Assembly (NCBI RefSeq): GCF_000241265.1
Contig: NZ_BAEE01000036.1
Location: 62,001-126,000 of the forward strand
Source of the DNA: Gordonia araii NBRC 100433
GTDB lineage: Bacteria > Actinomycetota > Actinomycetes > Mycobacteriales > Mycobacteriaceae
DNA: 64,000 bases
Reading direction: 5' to 3'
Below are positions 14,959-24,767 of this stretch, piece by piece. The first letter of the stretch is position 1, and every line of letters starts with the position of its first letter. The translations under genes and the position numbers were made by a program. Below the pieces are notes generated by a model. It worked only from the letters and a program-made list of their open reading frames with translations. It searched no databases and was not told the DNA's origin.

Positions 14959-17695
14959 AGCGACCGAGCCGTCGACCGAGGGAACTAACTCGGCGGGCAC
15001 GACGGAGGGTCGCGCCCGTTGGGAGTACCCGCGCGAGTGGGCCGCCGATGTTCTGGCTTCCGACGGCGGTGTCGTGCACCTGCGGCCGATCGTGCCAGAC
15101 GACGCCGACGACGTCGTCGCCTTCCATTCGCGGCTTTCCGAGCGCACTCGCTATATGCGCTATTTCGGTCCCACACCGGTGCTGCCGCCGCGCGAGGTGG
15201 CACGGGTGACCACCGTCGACTATCGCGACCGAGTCGCGCTGGTGGCCTTGCTCGGCGGAAAGATCATCGCCATCGGCGTCTACGAGGGCCTCGCTGCCGC
15301 TGGGCGGCCCGAGTCCGCCGAGGTCGCCTTCGTCGTCGACGACGCGCATCAGGGCCGCGGACTCGGGCCGATCCTGCTCGAACACCTCGCGGGCGCCGCC
15401 GCCGAGAACGGGTTCACGAGGTTCGAGGCCGAGGTGCTGGCCGAGAACACCAACATGGTCACCGTGTTCCGCGACGCGGGATATCAGCTGAGCCGCAGTT
15501 TCGACGGGTCCAACGTCCACGTCGAGTTCCTCATCGATCCGACCGAGGCGCTGCTGTCGGTGCGCAACGCCCGGGAACGGGCCTCGGAGGCGCGCAGCGT
15601 CGCCAACCTGCTGCGGCCGGAGTCGGTGGCCGTCATCGGGGCATCGTCGGACCGCCGCAAAGTCGGCAACGTCCTACTCGCCAACATCATTTCGGCCGGG
15701 TTCACCGGGCCGGTCTACCCGGTCAACGGCCCGGGAGCCGGGGGAGAGCGGGCGCCGGCGTCGTCGGCCGACACCGAGGACGGCGTACGGCGCCCCTCGT
15801 CGGTCCTGGGGATCCGCGCCTACCCGACCGTGCGGGACATCCCCGACCCGGTCGACCTCGCGGTGGTGGCCGTTCCGGCTGCGGTGGTCGACGAGGTTCT
15901 CGACGACTGCCTCGCCAAAGGCGTCAAGACGCTGGTGGTCGTGTCGGCCGGTTTCGCCGAGTCCGGCGAGGCGGGCAAGGAGAGCCAACGCCGCCTGGTC
16001 GCCGCCGTCCGTGAGCACGGAATGCGTCTGGTCGGGCCGAACGCCCTCGGCGTTGCCAACAACGACCCGAGCGTCTCGCTCAACGCGACGCTGGCGCCGC
16101 GGATCCCCGAACCGGGCCGGGTGGGGTTCTTCTGCCAGTCGGGCACCCTCGGAATCGCGATTCTCGACACCGCCGCGCGCCGGCAGCTGGGCTTGTCCAC
16201 CTTCGTCTCGGCGGGCAACCGTGCCGACGTCTCCGGCAACGACGTGCTGCAGTACTGGGACACCGACGACGCCACCGACGTCGTGCTGCTGTACCTGGAG
16301 AGTTTCGGCAACCCTCGCAAGTTCTCCCGGATCGCCCGACGGGTATCGCGCGAGAAGCCGATCATCGCGGTCAAAACCCCGGTGGGTCCCGATGACGACC
16401 GGGTCGCGCGCATGGTGCTCGAGCAAGCCGGCGTCATCCAGGTGGAGACGATCTCCGAGCTCTTCGACGCCGCCGCACTCCTGGCGTATCAACCATTGCC
16501 CGCGGGCCCGCGGACCGCGGTCGTCGGGAACTCCTCGGCACTCGGAGCACTCGCCGCCACCGTTGGAGCGGGGCTCGGCCTCGACGTCGTCGACAGTGTC
16601 GACGTCGGTCCGGCGGCTTCGGCATCGGAGTTCGGTGCGGCCGTCGCCGCCGCGGCCGACAACGACGACTGCGATGCGATCATCGCCGTCTTCGTTCCTC
16701 CGGTCGCCGTCAAGGCGGATGAATACGCCGCCGCTTTGCTCGCCGCGACCATCGGATCGGCGAAACCGGTGGTGTCGACCTTCCTCGGTGACGAAGGGCT
16801 CCTGCCCGGGCTGTCGGTCCACGGCGAGGACGGCGCGCCGGTCCGCGGTTCGATCCCGAGCTATCGCAGCCCCGAACGTGCCGCGACCGCGCTGGCGCAC
16901 GCGTGGCGCTATCGGGCCTGGCGGGAGCGCCCCGATTCGGCGACCACCCGGCCCCACGGCACCGACCCGGAGACCGTGCGCCCTCAAATTCGCGAGCTGC
17001 TCGCCGAGAACGACGACGAGGTCGTCACGTTGAGCCCGTCGGTATCGGCCGGCCTGTTGAAGCACTACGGCATCGACGTCGTTCCGTTCGCCGAAGTCCG
17101 CTCGATCCACGAGGCGTCGGCGGCGGCCAGGCATCTCGGCTTCCCGGTGGCGGTGAAAGCCATCTCGCCGCGGTGGCGCGGCCGCGCCGATCGCGAGGGC
17201 GCCCGGTTGGACCTGCCCGACGCGACCTCGGTGATCACCGCCTTCGGCGAACTCTCTGAATTGACCGGCGACGACGTCCTGCACGTCCAGCGGATGGCGC
17301 CCAAGGGCGTCGCGACGATGCTCCGCGCGTTCACCCACCCGCGATTCGGAGCCGTCATCTCCTTCGGGATGGCCGGTCACACCTTCGAACTGCTGGAGGA
17401 TGCCGCCTACCGGGCCTTGCCGCTCACCGATCTCGACGCCCGGGACCTGGTCGCCGCACCGCGCTCGGCCGCACTGCTGACCGGCTACCAGGGGCAGCAA
17501 CCCGCCGACACGGACGCGCTGGCCGACTTGCTGATGCGCGTGTCATTCCTCGTCGAAGACATCCCCGAGGTGCGCGAGGTGCTGTGCGACCAGATTCTCG
17601 CCTCCACCGACCGGGCGTCGGTTCTCAACGCGCAGATAACGATCGGCCCGGTGTCGAAGGGGATGGACACCGGACCGAGACGCCTGGGGGATTAG
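14951..17695 (+). CDS. Fused GNAT acetyltransferase / NDP-forming acyl-CoA ligase-like protein (Pat type)
   Basis: 914 residues with GTG start. An N-terminal GNAT domain (about residues 35-200, with acetyl-CoA loop DDAHQGRGLG) is followed by a CoA-binding Rossmann domain (VAVIGASSDRRKVGN near 225), succinyl-CoA-ligase-like domains (residues 350-650) and a C-terminal ATP-grasp domain (680-900, FPVAVKAISP). Proteins of this layout act as protein lysine acetyltransferases regulated by the ligase-like part. Whether the ligase half is catalytic cannot be decided by eye. Overlaps acuC by 8 bp. Confidence 0.88.
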   Translation: MTEATEPSTEGTNSAGTTEGRARWEYPREWAADVLASDGGVVHLRPIVPDDADDVVAFHSRLSERTRYMRYFGPTPVLPPREVARVTTVDYRDRVALVALLGGKIIAIGVYEGLAAAGRPESAEVAFVVDDAHQGRGLGPILLEHLAGAAAENGFTRFEAEVLAENTNMVTVFRDAGYQLSRSFDGSNVHVEFLIDPTEALLSVRNARERASEARSVANLLRPESVAVIGASSDRRKVGNVLLANIISAGFTGPVYPVNGPGAGGERAPASSADTEDGVRRPSSVLGIRAYPTVRDIPDPVDLAVVAVPAAVVDEVLDDCLAKGVKTLVVVSAGFAESGEAGKESQRRLVAAVREHGMRLVGPNALGVANNDPSVSLNATLAPRIPEPGRVGFFCQSGTLGIAILDTAARRQLGLSTFVSAGNRADVSGNDVLQYWDTDDATDVVLLYLESFGNPRKFSRIARRVSREKPIIAVKTPVGPDDDRVARMVLEQAGVIQVETISELFDAAALLAYQPLPAGPRTAVVGNSSALGALAATVGAGLGLDVVDSVDVGPAASASEFGAAVAAAADNDDCDAIIAVFVPPVAVKADEYAAALLAATIGSAKPVVSTFLGDEGLLPGLSVHGEDGAPVRGSIPSYRSPERAATALAHAWRYRAWRERPDSATTRPHGTDPETVRPQIRELLAENDDEVVTLSPSVSAGLLKHYGIDVVPFAEVRSIHEASAAARHLGFPVAVKAISPRWRGRADREGARLDLPDATSVITAFGELSELTGDDVLHVQRMAPKGVATMLRAFTHPRFGAVISFGMAGHTFELLEDAAYRALPLTDLDARDLVAAPRSAALLTGYQGQQPADTDALADLLMRVSFLVEDIPEVREVLCDQILASTDRASVLNAQITIGPVSKGMDTGPRRLGD

Positions 17696-17707
17696 AGCCG
17701 TTGCCGG

Positions 17708-18673
<966 letters not shown>

Positions 18674-18708
18674 ATGGCCTCCTGAGGTCGAGTGCGTTCA
18701 CCCGGTTC

Positions 18709-18736
18709 AACGCCACCGACCGTCCGATTAGTTCCC
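18709..18736 (-). promoter_or_regulatory. ECF-type (SigE/SigH-like) promoter of sigB
   Basis: On the minus strand GGGAAC (18736-18731) is followed after 18 nt by CGTT (18712-18709). This fits the GGAAC/T-N18-20-GTT consensus of SigE/SigH/SigR-type sigma factors. It ends 35 bp before the sigB ATG. In M. tuberculosis sigB is known to be driven by SigE and SigH from such a promoter. Confidence 0.8.
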
Positions 18737-18786
18737 GCCCTCACACTTTGATGTCTGAGAAGTCGCTGAGGCGGACCGGCGCCGGG

Positions 18787-19185
18787 TCAACCGTCGGTGG
18801 GGCGCTGGTCGGGCAACCCGCGCTGGGGCGCAGGCGGCGGTGGGTCGGCGACCTCGGAGTCGATGACGACACCCGGGGCGGCCAACGACGCCGGCTCGGC
18901 CTCGCGATGCCCGTAGTGGTACTCGGCGACCTCGCCGCGTTTGCGGGCGGGGCGATCGTTGGCGACGAGCACGGCCACCCACGGCAGCGGGATCGACAGG
19001 GCAACGACGGCGAGGGCCAGCAGCCCGTTCTGCGTCGCTCCGTACACGATGCACGCGAGGATCAGCGCGGGGACGCGGAAGGCCATCAGAACCAGGTACC
19101 GGCGTACGCGTGCGCGATGCTGTTCCTCCGGGCTGTTCTGGGCCCGGGTGATCAGAAACGCCTCGTCGGCGGTGTGCGCGCGCAT
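18787..19185 (-). CDS. DUF3099 small membrane protein
   Basis: 132 residues from the ATG at 19185; the open frame continues upstream to 19377 but the conserved family sequence starts at MRAHTADEAFLITRAQ. Two transmembrane helices (about residues 30-48 and 52-72) are followed by a cytoplasmic tail with a basic start and Pro-rich end. DUF3099 is actinobacterial with unknown role. The position between sigB and the DUF3039 gene matches the order recalled for M. tuberculosis Rv2708c-Rv2710. Upstream of sigB on the same strand. Confidence 0.82.
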   Translation of the reverse strand: MRAHTADEAFLITRAQNSPEEQHRARVRRYLVLMAFRVPALILACIVYGATQNGLLALAVVALSIPLPWVAVLVANDRPARKRGEVAEYHYGHREAEPASLAAPGVVIDSEVADPPPPAPQRGLPDQRPTDG

Positions 19186-19315
19186 AGTTCCACTCTGGCA
19201 CTCCTGGGCGTGCGATGCATCCCCCGGGGGCGTCCTATCCGGCAATCGGGCCGGATTCCCGCGCCGCTCGCCCGAGCGGTTGGCGTTGACGGTCCGAAGC
19301 GTCACAATGGACCCC

Positions 19316-19549
19316 ATGGCTACCGAGACGATTGAACGGCCCGACGTCGACGAGCGGACCGACGACGACACCGACATCCCGAAGGTCTTCCACTACGTGA
19401 AGAAGGACAAGATCGCCGAAAGCGCGGTCATGGGCAGCCACGTCGTGGCGCTGTGCGGCGAAGTCTTTCCGGTGACTGCGGCGCCCAAGCCGGGCTCGCC
19501 GGTGTGCGAGAAGTGCAAGAAGATCTACAACAAGCTCCGTAAGGGCTGA
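19316..19549 (+). CDS. DUF3039 domain-containing small protein
   Basis: 77 residues from the ATG at 19316; an in-frame ATG at 19307 would add MDP. A conserved C-terminus carries VALCGEVF and SPVCEKCKKIYN, so three cysteines may bind zinc. The family is small, actinobacterial and uncharacterised. Divergent from the DUF3099 gene and convergent with the YihY gene, whose stop lies 11 bp away. Confidence 0.85.
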   Translation: MATETIERPDVDERTDDDTDIPKVFHYVKKDKIAESAVMGSHVVALCGEVFPVTAAPKPGSPVCEKCKKIYNKLRKG

Positions 19550-19560
19550 TTCGCCCGGCG

Positions 19561-20634
19561 TCATCCCGTGTCGGAGTCGCCGGAGTCTCCGCGTGCTCGG
19601 CGGGAGAGCGGGCCGCTGCCGAGTTTGGCCGGCAGCCCCTTGATGCCGTCGGTGATCCCCTCGGCGAGCTCGGCGCGCTGCTCATCGAGCCAGTAGCGGA
19701 CGCGGACGCTGCGCGTCGGCGACGACGGCCACATCGATTCGATGGTCGCGTTGAGTTCGGCGCCCACCATGATCGCGAATCCGAGGAAGAACGCGAAGAG
19801 CAGGAAGGCGATCGGCGTTGCCAGCGCGCCGTAGGTGTAGCCGCTGCGCGTGATCGAGGCCAGATAGAGGCGTAGGCCGAAGGTCGCGATCCAGAACACC
19901 GTCGCGGCCACGACGGCCCCCGGCAGCAATCGGTGCCACGGCACCGGATGGCGCAGCGCCAGGTGGTACAGCGTCGTCAGCATCATCACGAGGACCAGCC
20001 CGACGAACGGGAAGTAGCCGAGGTTGATCAGGGTCGTCACCGCCGGGCTCCACGACGAGGGCACGAGCTGTCGCAGGTAGTTCGGTCCGATCGCGACGAG
20101 CGGCAGCACGACGACGGAGGCGGCGAGGAACACGATGTAGATGACGAGGGCGAAGATGCGCTGCCACACCGGATTCCGGACATCTTGCTGGTGATGCGCG
20201 GTGGTGATCGCGGCGACGTAGCATGACATGGCCGACGAGCCCGCCCACAGGGAGATGACAAAGCTCACCGAGGTCACCCCGGCGCGCCCCTGACTCAGCA
20301 TGCCGTCGAGCGTCGGGGCGACGAGATCGTTGACGACGTCGGGGGTGAAGGTTCGTTCGGCCAGGCCGAGGATGCGGTCGTGGATGATCGTGGTGATGTC
20401 GGGGCTGACCCATCCGAGGAAGTAGCCGATGCTGCCCAGCACCCCCAGCAGCAGCGGCGCGAACGAGAGCGCCTGCCAGAAGGCGGCCTGCGCCGACCAG
20501 CCGATGATGCCGTGATCCCACGACGCGACGATCGTGCGCCAGATCAGCGTCGGGACGCTGCGGATTCCACCGGGATGCGGTTTCTTCTCGGGGGCGTCGT
20601 CGTCGGTGGCGTGAGCTGCGGCGTCATCGGTCAT
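19561..20634 (-). CDS. YihY/BrkB family inner membrane protein
   Basis: 357 residues from the ATG at 20634; a GTG at 20646 would add four residues. The protein has about six transmembrane helices typical of the YihY/virulence factor BrkB family, with the conserved WVSPDITTIIHDRI region and SQGRAGVTSVSFVISLWAGS motif. Hydrophilic ends: an acidic N-terminus and a C-terminal tail of about 50 residues after GAELNATIE. The function is not established; once annotated as ribonuclease BN by mistake. Divergent from the helicase at 20761. Confidence 0.88.
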   Translation of the reverse strand: MTDDAAAHATDDDAPEKKPHPGGIRSVPTLIWRTIVASWDHGIIGWSAQAAFWQALSFAPLLLGVLGSIGYFLGWVSPDITTIIHDRILGLAERTFTPDVVNDLVAPTLDGMLSQGRAGVTSVSFVISLWAGSSAMSCYVAAITTAHHQQDVRNPVWQRIFALVIYIVFLAASVVVLPLVAIGPNYLRQLVPSSWSPAVTTLINLGYFPFVGLVLVMMLTTLYHLALRHPVPWHRLLPGAVVAATVFWIATFGLRLYLASITRSGYTYGALATPIAFLLFAFFLGFAIMVGAELNATIESMWPSSPTRSVRVRYWLDEQRAELAEGITDGIKGLPAKLGSGPLSRRARGDSGDSDTG

Positions 20635-20760
20635 GGCGAGTTCCACCTTTCCCGATAGGGGCTACACGTCGTGGGCAACGCGCCGGACGATGACACCGCT
20701 AGTAGACTCGGACAGGTTGTCCGGCCGGGGACGGCGAGTCTCAGAGGAGTGTATTCGCGA

Positions 20761-22470
20761 GTGACGACCGATGCTGTCTCGGCTATGCCGTTGCGCGCTT
20801 GGCAGCGCCGCGCGCTGACCAAATACCTCACCGCGAAGCCGCTCGATTTCTTGGCCGTTGCCACCCCGGGAGCGGGAAAAACCACCTTCGGCCTGCGGAT
20901 CGCGGCGGAACTGCTCGCCGACCGGACCGTCGAGGCGGTCACGGTGGTCGCACCCACCGAGCACCTCAAGCACCAGTGGGCCCAGGCGGCGGCGCGGCTC
21001 GGCATCTCGCTGGACTCGAACTTCTCCAACTCGACGGGAGCGACCAGCTCGGATTTCGACGGGGTCGTGCTGACCTATGCCCAGGTGGCTTCGCATCCGT
21101 CGCGGCACCGGGTGCGCACCGAGAACCGCAGGACGCTGGTGATCCTCGACGAGGTCCACCACGCGGGCGACGCGAAGTCGTGGGGCGACGCGATCCGGGA
21201 GGCGTTCTCCGATGCGACGCGCCGCCTGTCGCTCACCGGTACGCCGTTCCGCTCGGACGACTCGCCGATCCCGTTCGTCACCTACGAGCCGGAGCCGGGC
21301 GGCGGTGCTCGGTCGAAAGCCGACCACACCTACGGCTACGCCGACGCTCTCGCCGACGGGGTCGTGCGTCCCGTGGTGTTCCTCGCGTACTCGGGCCAGG
21401 CGAGCTGGCGGACCAGCGCGGGCGAGGAGTACACGGCACGGCTGGGCGAGCCGTTGTCGGCCGAACACACCGCGCGGGCCTGGCGCACGGCGCTCGACCC
21501 CCACGGCGACTGGATCCCCGCCGTTCTGCAGGCGGCGCACACCAGGCTGACGCAGTTGCGTGCTTCCGGCGTGCACGACGCCGGGGGACTGGTGATCGCG
21601 ACCGACCAGACCGTCGCGCGCGACTATGCGGAACTGCTCACCGAGATCTCGGGTGCGAGAGTGACCCTGGTGTTGTCCGACGATCCGGGGTCTTCTGCCC
21701 GCATCGCGGAGTTCGCGGAGTCCGAAGACATGTGGATGGTCGCGGTGCGCATGGTGTCCGAGGGCGTCGACGTGCCACGCCTCGCCGTCGGCGTCTATGC
21801 GACGAGCGCGGCGACGCCGCTGTACTTCGCCCAGGCGATCGGCCGGTTCGTTCGTTCTCGGCGACCGGGCGAGACGGCCAGCGTCTTCCTGCCGTCCGTG
21901 CCGGTGCTGCTGGATCTGGCCAGCCAGTTGGAGGCCGAGCGCGACCACGTCCTCGGCAAACCGCACCGAGCCGACGAGGGGCTCGACGACGCGGCGATCA
22001 TCGAGGCCAACAAGACGGCCGATGAAGAGGGCGAGGAGGAAGCCGCGTTCCACTCGCTGCACGCCGATGCCGAACTGGACCAGGTGATCTTCGACGGATC
22101 GTCGTTCGGCACCGCCACCTACGCCGGTAGCGAAGAGGAATCCGATTATCTGGGGCTGCCCGGGCTGCTCGACGCCGACCAGGTCCGCGAGTTGCTGTCG
22201 CGCCGCCAGGCAGAGCAGCTGACCAAGCGGTCCGTCGCCTCGGGGGGCAACTCCCGCGAGGGAGCGGCAGAAGGCCGGACGGCCGCCGCCGCGCTGCAAT
22301 CGCTGCGCAAAGAACTCAACTCGCTCGTCGCGCTGCACCACCACCGGACCGGCAAGCCGCACGGCGTGGTGCACCGCGAATTGCGCGAGCGACTGGGCGG
22401 GCCGCCCACCGCGATGGCGTCGGCGGAGCAACTCCACGAGCGCATCAAGGCGTTGCGGGAGTGGCGCTGA
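20761..22470 (+). CDS. DEAD/DEAH-box superfamily 2 helicase
   Basis: 569 residues from GTG at 20761 (VTTDAVSAMPLRAWQRRAL), preceded by GAGGAG at 11 nt. Motifs: Q-like LRAWQRRAL, Walker A ATPGAGKTT at residues 34-42, DEVHH (LVILDEVHHAG), TGTPFRSD as motif III, and a C-terminal helicase core ending QAIGRFVRSRR. The C-terminal 150 residues are acidic then helical and not assignable. The layout resembles SSL2/RAD25-like helicases rather than RNA helicases. The substrate is unknown. It ends at a shared terminator facing the small Cys-pair protein gene. Confidence 0.85.
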   Translation: MTTDAVSAMPLRAWQRRALTKYLTAKPLDFLAVATPGAGKTTFGLRIAAELLADRTVEAVTVVAPTEHLKHQWAQAAARLGISLDSNFSNSTGATSSDFDGVVLTYAQVASHPSRHRVRTENRRTLVILDEVHHAGDAKSWGDAIREAFSDATRRLSLTGTPFRSDDSPIPFVTYEPEPGGGARSKADHTYGYADALADGVVRPVVFLAYSGQASWRTSAGEEYTARLGEPLSAEHTARAWRTALDPHGDWIPAVLQAAHTRLTQLRASGVHDAGGLVIATDQTVARDYAELLTEISGARVTLVLSDDPGSSARIAEFAESEDMWMVAVRMVSEGVDVPRLAVGVYATSAATPLYFAQAIGRFVRSRRPGETASVFLPSVPVLLDLASQLEAERDHVLGKPHRADEGLDDAAIIEANKTADEEGEEEAAFHSLHADAELDQVIFDGSSFGTATYAGSEEESDYLGLPGLLDADQVRELLSRRQAEQLTKRSVASGGNSREGAAEGRTAAAALQSLRKELNSLVALHHHRTGKPHGVVHRELRERLGGPPTAMASAEQLHERIKALREWR

Positions 22471-22520
22471 ACCCGTGAGGTCCTAGGGCACCGGGCGCTG
22501 CTGCCTGCCGAAGCTGCCGC

Positions 22521-22552
22521 CTACCCGACAAATCAGCTACCCGACAAACCAG
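22521..22552. repeat. Two tandem copies of a 16-bp sequence
   Basis: CTACCCGACAAATCAG and CTACCCGACAAACCAG stand side by side, 50 bp after the helicase stop and directly before the terminator stem at 22551. They differ at one base. Confidence 0.7.
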
Positions 22553-22587
22553 CGGCGCCGCGAATCTCGATGACTCGCGGCGCCGCT
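22551..22587. terminator. Bidirectional terminator between helicase and DUF7455-like gene
   Basis: Perfect 13-bp stem AGCGGCGCCGCGA (22551-22563) pairing with 22575-22587 around an 11-nt loop, followed by GTT on the plus strand. It lies between the convergent stops at 22470 and 22624. Confidence 0.8.
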
Positions 22588-22623
22588 GTTGCGTGCGTGA
22601 TCTCGCGCTGACGCGAGGACCGA

Positions 22624-22824
22624 TCAGACCAGCTCGGCGGTCGGCTCGGTGATGGACGCGCCGAGCTTGACCAGGCCGGCCTCGTGCTCGGTGAAGTGGT
22701 GGCGGCAGAAGAGCAGCTCACTGCCCGAGGGGAGCGAGACGATCACCTTCGCGGCCGCGCTGCAGCGGTCGCATCGATCCGCGGCGGTCAGCGTCGTGGT
22801 GGCACTCGTAGCGGTGGTGGTCAT
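22624..22824 (-). CDS. Small Cys-pair protein (DUF7455-like)
   Basis: 66 residues from the ATG at 22824, with GGAGGA 3 nt upstream. It contains CDRC (residues 18-21) and then FCRHHFTEH (about residues 39-47). These two cysteine/histidine clusters probably bind zinc. Short proteins of this kind stand next to sigA in many actinobacteria; the function is unknown. The Thr-rich N-terminus looks disordered. It lies downstream of sigA, with repeat array B between. Confidence 0.8.
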   Translation of the reverse strand: MTTTATSATTTLTAADRCDRCSAAAKVIVSLPSGSELLFCRHHFTEHEAGLVKLGASITEPTAELV

Positions 22825-22951
22825 GGTTCCTCCGTCCCGGGCGAACAATCGTCCCTCGTGAGCGTAGGCGAGGAAATCCGCCTCTTCACACTCTGTCAGA
22901 CGTTTGGCGCATCCGGATTGTTCCCAGCCCCGGTGTGTCGCATCCCACTTC

Positions 22952-23031
22952 CGCCGAGTGGGCACCTCAACCACGCCGAGTGGGCACCTCAACCACGCCG
23001 AGTGGGCACCTCAACCACGCCGAGTGGGCAC
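22952..23031. repeat. 22-bp hairpin-unit array B
   Basis: Four copies of CGCCGAGTGGGCAC start at 22952, 22974, 22996 and 23018, a 22-bp period, in the orientation opposite to arrays A and C. The spacer CTCAACCA places CCAC before GCCGA and GTGG after it, so each unit can form a hairpin. The array ends 12 bp before the sigA stop codon. Confidence 0.9.
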
Positions 23032-23043
23032 CCAGGTCATTGC

Positions 23044-24570
23044 CTAGTCGAGGTAGTCGCGAAGTACCTGGGAGCGGGACGGGTGGCGCAGCTTGCTCAT
23101 CGTCTTCGACTCGATCTGGCGGATGCGCTCACGGGTCACGCCGTAGACCTGCCCGATCTCGTCGAGCGTGCGCGGCTGACCGTCGGTGAGGCCGAAGCGG
23201 AGTCGGACGACACCGGCCTCGCGCTCCGACAAGGTCTCCAGTACCGACTGCAGCTGGTCCTGCAGCAACGTGAAGCTGACCGCGTCGACCGCGACGATGG
23301 CTTCGGAGTCTTCGATGAAATCGCCGAGCTGGCTGTCGCCCTCGTCGCCGATTGTCTGGTCCAACGAAATCGGCTCACGCGCGTACTGCTGGATCTCCAG
23401 CACCTTCTCCGGCGTGATATCCATCTCCTTGGCCAACTCCTCCGGCGTCGGCTCGCGGCCGAGGTCCTGCAGGAGTTCGCGCTGGATGCGACCGAGCTTG
23501 TTGATCACCTCGACCATGTGGACCGGGATGCGGATCGTGCGGGCCTGATCGGCCATCGCGCGGGTGATGGCCTGCCGGATCCACCAGGTGGCGTATGTGG
23601 AGAACTTGTAGCCCTTGGTGTAGTCGAATTTCTCGACCGCGCGGATCAGGCCGAGGTTGCCTTCTTGGATCAGGTCGAGGAAGGCCATGCCGCGACCGGT
23701 GTAGCGCTTGGCCAGCGACACCACCAGTCGCAAGTTCGCCTCGAGGAGATGGTTCTTCGCCTTGGTGCCGTCGTAGGCAACCTCGCGCAATGCCCGGCGC
23801 TGGGCCATCGGCACTTTCTCGCCCGAGGCGTGCAGCCGGGTCAGCAGTTCCGCGGCGTAGAGACCGGCTTCGATTCGCTTGGCGAGCGCGACCTCTTCCT
23901 CCGCGTTGAGCAGCGCGACCTTGCCGATCTGCTTGAGGTAGGCGCGGACCGAGTCCGCCGACGCCGTCAGCTCGGCGTCTTTGCGGGCCTGGCGCAGCTG
24001 CTCGGATTCTTCCTCGTCCCATACGAAGTCGCCGGACTCCTTGGCGTCCTTCTCGTCGCTCTTGGCGTCCTTCTTCGCGTCGGCGGGTTCCTCGGCTTCG
24101 TCGGCCTCGGCGAGATCGACCTCGACGTCGTTGAGATCGACCTCGTCGTCGGAGATGTCCTCGATCGAGGTTGGGCCGTCTTCCAGCTCCGTCTCGTCAG
24201 CCGGCGTCTGCGCGTCCTCGGGCTTCGTCGCACCCTTCTTGGCGGGCGCTGCCTTCTTCGCCGCGGCTTTCTTGGCGGGCGCTGCCTTCTTGGCCGGGGC
24301 CGCCTTCTTTGCCGCGGCCTTCTTGGCGGGCGCTGCCTTTTTAGCCGGGGCCGCCTTCTTCGCGGCGGCCTTCTTGGCGGGCGCTGCCTTCTTCGCCGCG
24401 GCAGCCTTCGTGGTCTTGCTCTCGGCGTCGTCGGCGCTCGTCGCCGTGGCTGCCTTCTTCACCGACTTGGTGGCACGTGCGGTCAGTTTCTTGGCCGTGT
24501 CCGCTGCCTTGCTGGCCGCGGTCTTCTTGGCCGGGGCGGAATTGCGCGCGGAGGTTTTAGTGGCAGCCAC
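23044..24570 (-). CDS. sigA: Principal RNA polymerase sigma factor SigA
   Basis: 508 residues from GTG at 24570 ([12 protein letters not shown]), with AAAGG 7 nt upstream, the same start as M. tuberculosis SigA. From [20 protein letters not shown] onward (about residue 185) regions 1.2 to 4.2 are nearly identical to the mycobacterial protein, including [20 protein letters not shown] and [20 protein letters not shown]. The N-terminal extension differs: residues 62-112 are three copies of a 17-residue Ala/Lys/Pro repeat, followed by an acidic stretch. Housekeeping sigma factor for growth-phase transcription. Confidence 0.97.
   Translation of the reverse strand: MAATKTSARNSAPAKKTAASKAADTAKKLTARATKSVKKAATATSADDAESKTTKAAAAKKAAPAKKAAAKKAAPAKKAAPAKKAAAKKAAPAKKAAPAKKAAAKKAAPAKKGATKPEDAQTPADETELEDGPTSIEDISDDEVDLNDVEVDLAEADEAEEPADAKKDAKSDEKDAKESGDFVWDEEESEQLRQARKDAELTASADSVRAYLKQIGKVALLNAEEEVALAKRIEAGLYAAELLTRLHASGEKVPMAQRRALREVAYDGTKAKNHLLEANLRLVVSLAKRYTGRGMAFLDLIQEGNLGLIRAVEKFDYTKGYKFSTYATWWIRQAITRAMADQARTIRIPVHMVEVINKLGRIQRELLQDLGREPTPEELAKEMDITPEKVLEIQQYAREPISLDQTIGDEGDSQLGDFIEDSEAIVAVDAVSFTLLQDQLQSVLETLSEREAGVVRLRFGLTDGQPRTLDEIGQVYGVTRERIRQIESKTMSKLRHPSRSQVLRDYLD
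24235..24387 (-). repeat. Three tandem 51-bp repeats inside sigA
   Basis: They encode [17 protein letters not shown] three times (SigA residues 62-112). The DNA copies are very similar (GCCTTCTTGGCGGGCGCTGC recurs), so copy number may vary between strains. The composition is like the tails of actinobacterial histone-like proteins. Confidence 0.85.
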
Positions 24571-24713
24571 GGACAACCTTTCAGAATCTAACGAGGGGCC
24601 GCGTCGCGGTGCCGGGCTGCTGCCCCGTCGGCAGCGCCCTGCGGGCGTGAGCGGCGCGCATGGTGGGTCTGTTGGGTCGCGTCCGGGCTGTCTCGTCCGT
24701 CGCAACGTGTTCC

Positions 24714-24719
24714 ATTGTA
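24714..24719 (-). promoter_or_regulatory. Probable -10 element for sigA
   Basis: TACAAT on the minus strand, about 145 bp before the sigA GTG. No good TTGACA-like -35 is seen at 17 nt; TTACCA lies 20 nt upstream. A 137-nt leader is implied. A weak hairpin just upstream (24726-24741, CACTCA-GGTT-TGAGTG) may end ppgK transcription. Confidence 0.5.
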
Positions 24720-24767
24720 ACGAAACACTCAGGTTTGAGTGGTAACCACCAGGTCAGGGCGTTGTCG

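Noticed and set aside
15674-17500. 608-residue minus-strand open frame
   Set aside because: Antisense to the GNAT/ligase fusion gene; low-complexity Arg/Val/Gly translation and no ribosome binding site.
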